Shown: piece after piece, positions 1 to 11,581 of the stretch
Layout: every line of letters starts with the position of its first letter
How positions within the stretch are numbered: the stretch's first letter is position 1
Translations under genes and position numbers: made by a program
The notes under the pieces: generated by a model
The model's database searches: none
What the model was told of the DNA's origin: nothing
The model's input: only the letters and a program-made list of their open reading frames with translations
Assembly (NCBI RefSeq): GCF_040958095.1
Contig: NC_091230.1
Span: 8,627,228 to 8,691,227, forward strand
DNA from: Procambarus clarkii
Lineage: Eukaryota; Arthropoda; Malacostraca; Decapoda; Cambaridae
DNA length: 64,000 nt
Reading direction: 5' to 3'

Positions 1-702
1 ATCCTTCGATTCTCTTGAGTCTACCCTGGCCACAGGCAAGCCAAATCACAGTTCCACTGGGGGCACCGTCGTGGAGGCCGTCAACCACAAGTCCAGCAGG
101 TAGCTGGCAGGTTCCAATCAGCAACGCTGGTTTGGCCACTCCACGACCGATACTAGGGTAGCGAGCCCTAGTCAGGAGCCTCGTGTGATCCCACAGACCA
201 CTCTCCTCGCCACAACACCCCAGTGGTTAAGCGTCTCCACCAGTCAGTCCCGGGTACGACAATCCCTCAGCTGCCACGTCACAGACAGGCTAACACCACA
301 GTGTTCATGGGGGTGACTCACAGCTGCTGCAGAAAATACTTGGAGACAAGACGGCTGCCTTGGGTAGACTGATCCAACGTTCATTACAGCAGTCCCAGGT
401 CGACTCTGTAATCAGACACGTCATCAGTAATAGGGACACTCTAGGGCACCTCACTTACAGGCTTAGACACAAACGCCCACCTATCTACTCCATAGATGGC
501 GTTGCTGTCTAAGCGTCACCTCACCAGAGGTCAACAGCGGCTGTGTTATGAGCTGATCAGGACGGGAAAATAGCCCTTGTGGCCAGTATATCTCGTCCTC
601 ACTAGATGGCGTCGTCCTTTTGGAGGGGGTTTCGGGAGCTGACCCACAGATGGCGTGGTCGTCACTGCTCCGTGCTCGGATGCTGGGCTCGGGTCCGTAA
701 CA
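1..702 (-). mobile_element. Gypsy LTR (TGTTACGG family), cut by window edge
   Basis: On the minus strand this is the first ~700 bp of the same LTR that bounds the complete Gypsy element at 44300-49715. The right edge at 702 ends in CCGTAACA, the reverse complement of the TGTTACGG start. It shares the segment around a poly-glutamate-free, non-coding region with the 5' and 3' LTRs at 44300 and 48697 and the solo LTR at 55953. The rest of the element lies left of the window, so whether this is a solo LTR or one end of a full element cannot be told. It sits directly against a LINE 3' fragment at 703, so it probably inserted into that LINE. Confidence 0.85.
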
Positions 703-1180
703 TCACCGTACTATAGAATGGATATAAATTCACTGGAACATGTCCAGCGCAGGATGACAAAGTTAATCCCCCAAATTAGAAACCTGTGATATCAAGAAAG
801 ATTAACAGCTTAAATTGCATTCACAGGAAAGGCAAAGAATTAGGAGTGACATGATAGAGGTTTACAAGTGGATGAATCGTCCTAACAAAGGGGATATTAA
901 TTGGGTAATAAAAGTATCAACACAAGACAGAACACGAAACAATGGGAATTAATTGGATAAGCTAAGATTTAGAAAAGACCTGGGTACATACTGGTTCGGT
1001 AACAGGGCTGTTGATTTATGGAACCAATTACTGCTTAAGGTGGTAGAGGTAAGGTCCCTTGATTGTTTCAAACGTGGGTTGGACATGTATATAAGTGGGA
1101 TTGGGTGGATTTAAATAGGAGCTGCTTCGTATCGGTCAATAGGCCTTCTGCAGTTACCGTTATTCTTATGTTCTTAAACC
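703..1180 (+). mobile_element. CR1-like LINE 3' end fragment
   Basis: Matches the 3' end of the CR1-like family that dominates 11-33 kb: the end of the RT ORF (residues like YYRMDINSLE, QRRMTKLIPQ, KLDKFRFRKDLG in other copies), then the 3' UTR ending in the family terminus, a tandem TTCTTATGTTCTTA. Several stops and frameshifts interrupt the frame, so this is a dead 5'-truncated copy. Its 5' edge abuts the LTR that ends at 702. Confidence 0.85.
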
Positions 1181-1194
1181 AGATGTGCTGTCCT

Positions 1195-1565
1195 ATGACG
1201 AACTATCACACCCTGTAATGACCAACCAGTAGTGACCTGTGAAGACCTGACACACAGTAATGGACCACCTAGTAGTGATGACATTCCACACCAAGTAATG
1301 AATAACCAGTTGTGACCTATGAAGACCTGACACATACACAGTAATGACCATCTAGTAGTGATGACCTTCCACACCCAGTAATGACCAACCAGTTGTGATG
1401 ACATCTGATGACCTCCCACACCCAGTAATGACCAACAACTAGTGATGACCTGCAAAGATCTGCCAAACACAGTATTGACCAACCTGTGGTGATGACCTGC
1501 GATGAACTATCACACCCAGTATTTACCAACAAGTTGTGATGACTTTCCACACATAGTAATGACCA
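1195..1565. repeat. Degenerate minisatellite, about 40-bp units
   Basis: Imperfect tandem units built on the theme CAGTAATGACCAACCAGT-GTGATGACC with variants of CCACACCC between them. Units differ in length and base content. The open frames across it on the minus strand are repeat artefacts. It lies immediately upstream of the predicted receptor exon at 1583, so it would sit in the preceding intron. Confidence 0.75.
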
Positions 1566-1582
1566 ATAACTCTTGTTAACAG

Positions 1583-1669
1583 GCTGACCACGTCATCACA
1601 GCTCTGAGGGACGGACCAGTCTTCACTATTTACGGACTCTTCGTGCTCGACCGTCACTGCTTCCTCTCT
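1583..1669 (+). CDS. Gustatory receptor-like chemoreceptor, penultimate exon
   Basis: An 87-bp exon (29 codons), phase 0 at both ends. It is preceded by a pyrimidine-containing acceptor ending in AACAG (1578-1582) and followed by a consensus donor GTGAGT (1670-1675). The peptide contains VFTIYGLFVLDRHCFLS. In arthropod gustatory receptors (7tm_7 family) this stretch, roughly F-T-x-x-G-x-F-x-L-D-R, lies just before the last phase-0 intron and TM7. It joins in frame to the exon at 36195, which carries the TM7 motif. Upstream exons (TM1-6) would be left of the window. Receptors of this family are membrane chemosensors of sensory neurons. Seen: splice sites, frame, motif. Inferred: family and joining. 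It could be a pseudogene fragment, since the other exons cannot be checked. Confidence 0.68.
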
Positions 1670-1737
1670 GTGAGTCCTCTTTCTCACTTGTATCTCCTCA
1701 CAGACATAATACCATAGGAAACCTACACTAGTGTTTT

Positions 1738-2190
1738 TGTGAAATTTATTTAACGAATTTACACCAAATCTTTTGCACTCTCCTGAGTGCTTTGTCAAGG
1801 TCTGTGTGATTAGGACGAGACTTACATCTCAACGTCTAAAATATCTTAATTAACATGGTTTGGACGTTGAGATATAAGTCTTTTTTTTTGTTGACCAGAC
1901 CACACACTAGAAGTTGAAGGGACGACGACGTTTCGGTCCGTCCTGGACCATTCTTAAGTCGATTGTGTCAAGTCGATCAAGTCACAATCGACTTGAGAAT
2001 GGTCCAGGACGGACCGAAACGTCGTCGTCCCTTCAACTTCTAGTGTGTGGTCTGGTCAACATACTTCAGCCACGTTATTGTGTCTCGTCGCCTGCGATAT
2101 AAGTCTTGTTCTAATGACACACTCAGACCTTGACAAAGCACTAAGGAGTGTGCTTGGTGTAAATTCCTTACATAAATTTCACAAATGCAC
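1738..2190. repeat. Nested palindrome (TIR-like arms) split by a foldback retroposon
   Basis: The left arm at about 1738-1825 (GTGAAATTTATTTAACGAAT onward to TTAGGACGAGACTT) is the diverged reverse complement of 2103-2190 (GTCTTGTTCTAATGACACAC to AAATTTCAC). A smaller palindrome lies inside the left side: GACTTACATCTCAACGTC (1818 region) faces GACGTTGAGATATAAGTC (1863-1880). The arrangement looks like an old foldback DNA element that later received the insertion at 1883-2095. No coding sequence is visible. Confidence 0.6.
1883..2095 (-). mobile_element. Hairpin-shaped retroposon with 12-bp target duplication
   Basis: The element contains two 78-bp arms, 1890-1967 and 1983-2060, that are reverse complements with one mismatch, separated by a 15-bp loop. 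It is flanked by the direct repeat GATATAAGTCTT (1871-1882 and 2096-2107). On the minus strand it starts with GCAGGCGACGAGACACAATA and ends in a short A run (the T run at 1883-1889), as expected for an RNA-copied element. Two further copies (57288-57466, 60907-61115) also have long target duplications. The small ORF read across it on the plus strand is not a gene. Confidence 0.8.
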
Positions 2191-2280
2191 TACCTTCTTG
2201 ATGGGGTTCTGAGAGTCTTTCTATTCCCCATGCCCGGCCCGAGACCAGGCTTCACTCGTGAGTGCTTGTGAACCGACTAG

Positions 2281-2780
2281 AGTGTTTTTTTATCTTATGT
2301 TATTAATACCAGGAGTTAGACTAATAATACCAATAATATGACTAATAATACAAAAAGTTAGAACTAAAATTACCAAGACTATGATTAATAATTCCAGGAG
2401 TTAGACTAATAATACCAAGAATATGATTAATAATCTCAGGAGTTTACTATGATTAATATTAATTAATAATAAATTAATTAAGACTGATTAATTAGTATTA
2501 AATTAATTAAGACTGATTAATTAATATTAAATTAATTAAGACTGATTAATAATTCCAGGAGTTAGACTAATAATACCAAGAATATGATTAATAATCCCAG
2601 GAGTTAGACTAATAATACCAGGAGTTAGACTAATAATACCAGGAGTTAGGTTAATAATACCAGGAGATTTTAGCATTCCCGTATGAACATTAATAATATT
2701 AGTTTAGAGATTCTAGCATCCCCTATGTACATTAATAATATTAGGCTACATATTCTAGCATCCCCTATGTACATTAATAG
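2281..2780. repeat. AT-rich minisatellites
   Basis: Two tandem families. From about 2300 to 2670 the theme is AATAATACCAGGAGTTAGACT, with variants and a TTAATTAAGACTGATTAA block near 2480-2550. From 2670 to 2780 a ~60-bp unit (ATTCTAGCATCCCCTATGTACATTAATA) occurs about 2.5 times. Nothing coding. The stretch 2191-2280 before it shows nothing recognisable. Confidence 0.7.
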
Positions 2781-3072
<292 letters not shown>

Positions 3073-3099
3073 AAAAGAAGTAAGGTCTGTAAGGTTTTT

Positions 3100-4134
<1,035 letters not shown>

Positions 4135-4750
4135 TTCCCACAGCCCCACACAGAAACTATTTGGATAGAATTAAACGAAAAAACAAATAATCTTATATTA
4201 GGAGTTATATACAGGCCACCAAACTTAGATAGGATGGAAGCAAAGCACTTATGGGATGAAATATCTAGAGCATCTAGGTCTAACAGTATTTGTGTCATGG
4301 GTGACTTCAATTTTAGTGAAATAAATTGGTTTAACAGAACAGGGAATAATGAAGCAGAAGATTTTCTAGGATTAATTGACGATTGCTTTCTTACGCAACA
4401 TATTAAGGAACCACCGCGGGAAAATAATATTTTAGATTTAGTGTTAACTAACCGGGAAACACAAATTAATGACATTGAAATAGGGAGTGAGCTAGGGAAC
4501 AGTGATCACAAAGAAATCAGATTTAGCATAGAATGGAATAGATCTGTAGGAGAAAATTCTGTTAAAGTGCCAGATTTTCGAAAAGCTGATTTTAAGAGCC
4601 TAAGAATTTTTTTGGGGGTCAAATGGACTGGAAAGTCTTGGGCATGGGGTGGTGGGGTGGTCTTGGAGCAAGAAGTGAACCTAGCGATAAGTGATGTAAA
4701 AAGGGATTTCGATGTGGATTCAAAACATAACTTATTTAAATATATATATA
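4135..4750 (+). pseudogene. CR1-like LINE endonuclease fragment
   Basis: Encodes the middle of the ORF2 APE-type endonuclease: GVIYRPPN, VMGDFNF and the SDH motif in GNSDHKEI, which are the metal and phosphodiester-binding residues of this nuclease class. The copy starts inside the endonuclease and ends before the RT. The frame is open from 4102 to 4944, but the part past about 4750 is unrelated junction DNA. Other copies of the same family lie at 11582, 13656, 18779, 21736 and 30766. Confidence 0.85.
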
Positions 4751-4879
4751 GGAAGGGAGTACCACCTCTGGCTGGAAGACGGGGACCCTTAGCCTCGGAG
4801 GAAATCACACATAACGCATTAGATGGAATGTTTAGGTCCCCTCCAATACAGTTTATGTGTGCTTTTCTCCTACCACCCT
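4751..4879. other. Junction DNA, nothing recognised
   Basis: Short stretch between the CR1 fragment and the restriction-like-endonuclease retrotransposon. No feature supported. Confidence 0.4.
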
Positions 4880-7060
4880 CTTCCTTTTGTGTTTTTTTCG
4901 TGCTTTATTATGTATATAAAGGTTACAAGATATACATTGGTTGATACAAAAAGTTCTTGAAGGTTATGGATCTCTTGAAGCTCCTCTGCTTCCGGACAGG
5001 GACCAAGGATGCAACAGGCGTTTCCCCTCTGGATCGCCACACTGAGGCGCTGAAACAAAAAACTGGCAGCCCTTGGGTCTTTGGTGATGTCAATGAGCTT
5101 GGAGCTCAATTCCGTGAGAAATCCCAAGACACTCTTACCCCAGGGGCCATGCGACTCAGAAGCTATGGGAACAAAGAGGTATTGACCTTCCAGTCGCCTG
5201 TACTTGAGTGATTTTGCTCTTTCCCTGTGGTTGGACGCCCCACCTGCTTGATCAGCACCAAAGTGTACATAGGTGTCAGCCAGGGTGGTTACACATGTGA
5301 AGTCCCACACACTCTGTTTGCCCATTTTCCAGGAGTATATGGTGATGCCATCAGGAAGAGCGGGGTCATTTGGGTTTTGGTCCCCTAGGATGCAAGGTTC
5401 ACTCTCCACTGGGCACCAAGCTGAGACGAGGCTCCTCTTGATGACGTCATTGACCTCGTTGTGTCTTGCGTGCCAGCCCTTTGTGCTTCCGCAATGCAAC
5501 CCATGCAGTCCATAATGGTCTGCTTCCACCCTGTTGCAAATACACTTGTATTCCATGTGAATTGGGGCACCAGGGTGGAGGGCCACTGCTACACATAGGG
5601 ATTCTGGATCTAGACGCGTGCCCATTGCCGACATGGGTACTGTGAGGAGAAAGTCTTCTGCATGGGGGGCATGCACTGCTCTGAGGCGAGCTTTCTCCTT
5701 GTCTGATGTTGCGGCACTGAGCATGGCATCAGCTACTTTTTCCACTAGTGGGTGGTCCCAGCCGGACTGTTTATGTTTTTCTGGCTCTATGATGGGTGCT
5801 GGGGCTGCAACAGCATTCCACTGATTTGAACATTCAGTGACAGCAGGATCGTGTATTCCTGAGATACAGAGCTATCTCTGACGAAGTTTTGCGATGCATG
5901 GGAGGAGGAAAGGAAGGCTGGTAGAGCAATCTGGGAGGCTGTGCGGACACCAAGACCACTGAGTCTTAAAGGGAGGGTTGCTTGCTCCCACTGAGAATCG
6001 TTCAATGGCAGGTTCAGGACTTTTACCAGCATGGACCTCAGAAGGGTGACATACACATTTAATTTAGGGCTGTTGTAGAATGGAGAACACCTCAGAAAGT
6101 AGATCAACATAAGGAGAGATTGGCATCTTGTGAGGAGGAAGAGAGCATCATGGGCATCAATCTTGTCAATCCTGTCCAGCATTCTCTTTAGATCAGTCAT
6201 TTTTGCATCCAGGACCTCCTCGATTGCTTGTGGGCCAATGGGGGAACCCAGGAGGGTGAAGTCAGGTGGCTCGACAACGAGAATGTCTGGAAGAACATTT
6301 TTTATTTGGCCAGTGATATCTGAGTTGCAGGAGACTATTTTACATATGGATGCATTGAGCATGAGGCCCAAGGCTCCTGGATTTTCCTTATGTCCTCCAA
6401 AATGGTATTTGGGGTTCCTGCGAGAGTGCCATCATCATGGTACCAGATGTTTCGCTCGCTTGTCAGACTATCAGTGACCTCTTTGATAGCTAAACAGAAA
6501 AGGAGGGGTGCTAAGGGATCACCTTGTTGGACACCTTCACAGGAGTCTATTACATGCTCCACAAAAAGAAACTTATAGTCCCCACTGTAGCACGATCGAA
6601 TGAATGGGTAAATGGGACGGAAATGGTTGTGACCATTGACGCTGTCCACTGAGGACAGCGTCTCTTCTGACTTGATTGAAGGCATTTTTAAAGTCAAAAT
6701 GTACTAGTGCCTTCTGGTCCGAGAGATCAGCAATGTAAGCCCGTGCTGCATGTGCTACAGATTCACAGCCTAAGGAGGGGGGGGGGGGGTATCCCAAACC
6801 CGAGTTGATTAGGTTTCAGCAAGGTTGAGGCTTCCTGGCTGATAGATCTCACTGCAGCCTTAGCTACGAGGCGTCTGAGGGTGTTGCCAACGGCAATGGG
6901 CCTGATTCCCCTATTCTTCTTCTTTAGAGCACAGAGTGCTGCTCCATAAAGGAGAGGCCTGATGTCCTCAGGGATGCCACCAGCCAAACACATGTTGGAG
7001 AATTTGGTGAGTTCCACTAGAAGGTCCTTGCGGCATCTCATAGCACCGGGTTCAGCATTT
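4880..7060 (-). pseudogene. Non-LTR retrotransposon with RT and restriction-like endonuclease, broken
   Basis: Minus-strand pieces in several frames. RT landmarks: an N-terminal NRGIRPIAVGNTLRRL and HFDFKNAFNQVRRD (6573-7041), GVQQGDPLAPLLFCLAI and the active-site YHDD (6335-6697), then LPLRLSGLGVRTA (5787-6371). The C-terminal part (4870-5745) has a C-x-C...H...C...RHN zinc-knuckle-like region followed by LPDG and WDFTCV, resembling the restriction-like endonuclease of R2/NeSL-type elements. At least four frame changes exist, one at a G run (6779-6789), so it is dead. The 5' half is missing, replaced by a BEL element at 7060. The exact clade is uncertain. Confidence 0.7.
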
Positions 7061-10000
7061 GCTTGATGTGCTGGGGTCTTAGGCCTGTAATCGGGACTAC
7101 TCTTGCCTTAGATGTAAGCAAAAATGATTGTTGAGTATTAGCCAGATAGGCTACTAAGCCATACGCTTTGCCTGAAACATCGCAGAACACATGTAAATTT
7201 GTGGGTAAATTCAGTCCTCAGGCATTCTGAGGAAACTGTAGAATACTAAGTTTGTTGTAATCAGGAATTAACTACTGTCATTTTTCTTGGAGGTCCTCTG
7301 GCAACGTTTCATCCCACCTCATATTCCTTTGCCAGCATTCCTGCATAAGGCGTTTGCCCTTAATTAGAATAGGACTGAGTAGGCCTAAAGGGTCAAATGG
7401 CTTGCTGACATGGGAGAGTAGTTTTCTCATAGTTAGGGGTGAATGGTTGATTTCTACCGACTTGACATTTAATTTGTCCGTGGAAGTATTCCACTCCATA
7501 CCTAAAACTTTCAGTTTGTGAGGTACCTTATAATCAAGGAATTCTACCGTGATTATCTGGTTTAGTTGTTTGTTATTTGAGGCCCACGACTGTAAGGGCA
7601 TATTGGCTCCTAACAGTTCAGGATTAACCTCATGGTAAATTTCCACTAGTTTATTTTTACCATTAGTGGTTCCTTGAAAAGTGTCAACGTATAAGTTGTT
7701 GCTAATCTCAGTCTTGTAGGGACTATTAGACTTCTTATGAAGTGTATCCATAGTATCCTGGAGTATGAATGGTGAAGATGTCACTCCAAACAGCACTGAG
7801 GCAAACCTATAAGTAATGACATTGCTATTAGGATCCTGAGGATCTTTCACCCAGAGAAATTGAGTAAAATCACGATCCATCACTTGCAAGCCTACTCCTA
7901 AAAAGGCATTACTAATGTCGGCCATATAGGCAAAAATACCAGAGTGAAATCGTAATAAGACATCTTATAGTCTTTGTGTTAGACTAGGTCCAGTTTGTAG
8001 ACAAGCATTTAATGACCTGCTATCTGCCTTTAATTTGGCACTACAGTTAAATACAATCCTGATTGATGTCGTAACTGAATCTTTCAGGACAGCATGATGT
8101 GGCAAGTAATGGCCTGATTTATTGTTATCTTCTTCAACAACCTCTATAAATTTATTATCAAGTTTTTGCTATATCAAAGCCTGATTCAGTTGTAATTTTT
8201 CTGGTTGCTTGCATTGCCTAGCTAACTGAGAATTTAATTGGGTTGAGGCCATGAAATAATTTATTGGAAGCTGTGGGTGGGTCAGCTTCCACGGGAGTCT
8301 CACCCAATATTGATTATTTTGAAAAATAACAGTATCAAGATATTGTTGATACGTCCATGTGTCATCTGGACTGGGTTGATCAGGGACTATGCCTAAGGTG
8401 TCCAAATCCCATAATTTGTGTACAGGGGGATTGGACTCATCATCCTCAGTTTCGTCTCTGACATGTAGTGGTGACTGCTCAGGCCTAATCACACCACTAT
8501 TGAATTGTTTGGTTGGTTACTAGTAAATTTAATTTTTTGTTGGATCAACACTGGTCCTGTGAGTAGTTTACCCCAGCTGACAGCAACAAGTTTACACCTC
8601 GTTGCCTGGTGCATCCGGAAATAAATCTAAAGTAGTCGTCAGCTCCAATAAGAATACCTACATCGTTGAGACAGTCTGTATTTATTTTATGATCCGCTAG
8701 CCTAATACTGCTGCATTTAAGAAATTTGACTGTTTGAGCAAGACCTGTAATATGTAGATCAGAGGGGATCTTGTCAACAACTCTAGCTTGTATTAGGCTG
8801 GTGCAGTCTCCTTATCGTTGCAAAACTTTAACAACCTGGTAGTCACGAGGTCCACTGTTGGTTAGGAATCCAGAAATATTTAAATTCACTCGAATAATAG
8901 ATTTCAGTTTCAACTGATCAACTAACTGTTGAGAAATAAAGGTTTTCTGTGAACCTTGGTCAAAAAGACCACGAGTGGAAGTCCTAGATCCCTTAGTAAT
9001 TAATTTTAATTGAGCTATTGGTAACGTAGTTGTGTTACTCGACTCTGTCGCAAGTACACTTATGTCTTGATGCATCTTGCAATACTGTACAAATGCAAAT
9101 TTTGTAGTCTTCTTATGAGGTTTGATTGATCACTGCAACACAAGGAGTAATGGTGTCTACCCTTGTTGCACTTGTTGCACATACGTAAGGAGACAGTACA
9201 GCTGTTGGGGGCTTGAGGATCCATGCACTTCGTGCATCGGTGTAATTCTTGCAAACGATGAATTCGGGATTTATGGTCTGGATAAGTACTACACTTATAA
9301 GTAAGATGTTCATTATTGCAGAACAAACACTTCTTCATTGTAGGAGAAGTCGCAGGAGTGGTGCTCACTACGGGGGTTGAAGGGTTCACTGTATATGTAT
9401 CTACATTTCCAGATTTCCATTTAGGAGATTATTTATTGGAATTTGGTTTTACTACAGTAGTTGCAGTATGTTGGGGTTTATGATGAGAATTAGTAGAGAA
9501 GTTTGAAACACTCTTCCCATCTTGATTGGCTCTTTGTCTTTCGACTAGGGTATGTAAACCTTCTGTGATCTCGTTCATGGTCAGAGAGGTTTTATTGTAC
9601 ATAGTACACAATTTGTCTAAAGTTTCCCCTCGGTAATTTATGCCTTACAACTACCTTTGTCATCCATTCAGCAGTCTGAATTTGGACTTTAAGGCTTAAG
9701 GTCTTGAGTAGAGACTCTAGTTCTAGTCTAAAAGTTTGAAGAGAATATGTTGAATTGTTAGCGGTTGGTAAATCCCGCAATTTTTGGACTAAAATAGTAA
9801 TAGTTCTTTCTTTGCTATCATAGTTGCTCTTAAACAATTGAACAGTTAGGTCGTAACTATTACTGGTCAGTGTAATGTTAGAGATTACTTTCAAAGCTTC
9901 ATCTCGTAACAATCCTTGTAAATAAGTGAACTTGGTTGTTTTGGGAATGTTGGGTTTGGAGTCTACTGCATCCACAAATTTACTCCAGAAATCCTCCCAA

Positions 10001-10351
10001 CTCTCATTCTCGTTACCAGAGAATGCGGGTGTACTGATCTGAGATAATTTGACATCAGGATCTGGTAGTGCAGTAGAGGCTGTTGTTATTTTTGTTTTTA
10101 GCAATCTGCTTTTTGAAGAGTTGAAGTTTAACCTGTACATCATCTTCGTACTGGGCTAAATTATTTACAATGTCATCAAGCTCAGTTTCACCTATTGAAG
10201 TTTTGTAAAGTTCTGACAAGTACAGATTCATGTGTTGCTTAATTTGCTCAAATTTACTTTGGGCAACTTGAAGGAAGTTCTCTAGTTCAATGTAGTCAAC
10301 AGGTAACTGTTGTGACAGATTTTCTGTCGGGTCAAGTGACCTTTCAGACAT
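7061..10351 (-). pseudogene. BEL/Pao retrotransposon gag-protease-RT-RNase H, decayed
   Basis: Read right to left: gag (10351 to about 9430), with the DUF1759-type segment ending in EDFWSKFVDAVDSK and TYLQGLLRDEA; a Cys/His region with CLFCNNEH and CNKCNKGRHH (9060-9389); the DUF1758 aspartic protease with GLFDQGSQKTFISQQL (8812-9075), its remainder out of frame to about 8560; the RT lead-in (8169-8492); RT (7278-7925), with MADISNAFLGV and a changed active site YVDT where YVDD is expected; and an RNase H tail with LTSKARVVPITGL at about 7075-7115. Many frameshifts and the lost catalytic Asp show it is inactive. No LTR was found on either side and no integrase. It is related to the gag-protease ORF at 24151. 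Confidence 0.88.
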
Positions 10352-10489
10352 GTAAGGGTCTTTTTCATTTTGTCAGCTGCTTCCATCTTGCTGGGTAAGG
10401 GCTGGTCTGATAGTAAATAGCTGTTACTGATGTAACTTGGATATTGGCTCATTTAATGAAGCTCAATATCAATATATTAGCCCTATCAC
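10352..10489. other. Short spacer with AATAGCAAT repeats
   Basis: Probably the BEL leader plus a short CAATAGCAATA simple repeat (10485-10510). Nothing else supported. Confidence 0.35.
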
Positions 10490-11370
10490 AATAGCAATAG
10501 CAATATAATATCGGGTTTGCCCTCATCTTCAAGAAAGAATGCCACAAAAAACAGCTACAATTATCAGTACGGCAGGCCTTGGTGGTTGGACTTGGCAAAC
10601 AACGAAAACTCTTGGGCTGCCAGAGCAGGAAACGTCCTAAACAGACTACAACTAAAAAGCATGATTCTTGATAGAGAGGGTGATCAAGCACACCCAAACT
10701 ACACTTCTTCCCCACCCTGGGAAGAGCCTACCTTCAAAATAGTAATAGAACGTCTCCCAATGAAAAAGGCTGCCTATGACCCAACAATCCTAAGGCACAT
10801 AATAGAAAAGCAAATGTATAGCATTGCAGTAGCCACCCACATTCTCACAGACGGATCGGTTGACACAAAATATGAGAGTGCTGTCGATGCTCTTTTCACG
10901 GACAGCGAACAGGCATATTGGAGACTAGGAGGTCCAGTATCATCAAACCCAAACTGAGCTGTTTGTCATACAACAGGCATTCACATATGTGATTGCACAA
11001 AACACTCAAAATGCAATCATACACACAGGCTCAAAACCTGCACTTCAAATATTAGGGCAAAAACAGTGGAAATACAACGTGGAAATAATTACCAAAATTT
11101 TGTATCCTGGAGCAGTCGCTAAAGGCAAAAGACTCAACATCACCCTAAACTGGATCCCCATCCTATGTTTGAATTCCATTAAAATGAGAAAGCCGATGAA
11201 ATTGCTAAATTGGCAACTCGTCATCCAATGATACATAAAACAATTCAACCCAGCCTAGAGTACATAAAAAAAACATCAACACCAAAAAAACACTCACACC
11301 TCAACGAAGCCTATCTACACCAGAGAGTAGCAGAAGGTTCGCACTTTGCAATATGGTATCTTCAGGAAAC
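10490..11370 (+). pseudogene. LINE RT end and RNase H domain (I/R1-like), broken
   Basis: The plus-strand frame 10517-10957 ends in the RNase H start ILTDGSVD, after a thumb-like region with SPPWEEP. The next pieces read TGSKPALQIL and LNITLNWIP, matching the TDSxxxL and W-I-P-S-H blocks of LINE RNase H domains, then a frame-shifted NEKADEIAKLATRHP. At least two frameshifts. RNase H is typical of I, R1 and LOA-type LINEs and is absent from the CR1 family that fills the next 20 kb, so this is a different family. Confidence 0.65.
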
Positions 11371-11372
11371 AT

Positions 11373-11581
11373 AGAACATAAGAACAAAGGTAATTGCAGA
11401 AGGCCTATTGGCCCATACGAGGTAGCTCCTATTTAAAACCCCCCAATTCCACTCATATACATGTCCAACCCACACTTGAAACAATCGAGGGACCCCCACC
11501 TCCACCACGTTACGCTGTAATTGGTTCCGCAAATTAACAACCCTGTTACCGAACCGGTGTTTACCCATATCATTCCTAAAT
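11373..11581 (-). mobile_element. CR1-like LINE 3' end, inverted
   Basis: The reverse complement carries the family 3' terminus (ACATAAGAACAAAGGTAA on the plus strand), the AGGCCTATTGGCCC block and the end of the RT ORF. It switches at 11582 directly into a plus-strand endonuclease segment of the same family, an inverted junction. Confidence 0.85.

Noticed and set aside
1914-2102. 62-residue plus-strand frame
   Set aside because: Reads through the hairpin retroposon; the frame is not kept in the other copies.
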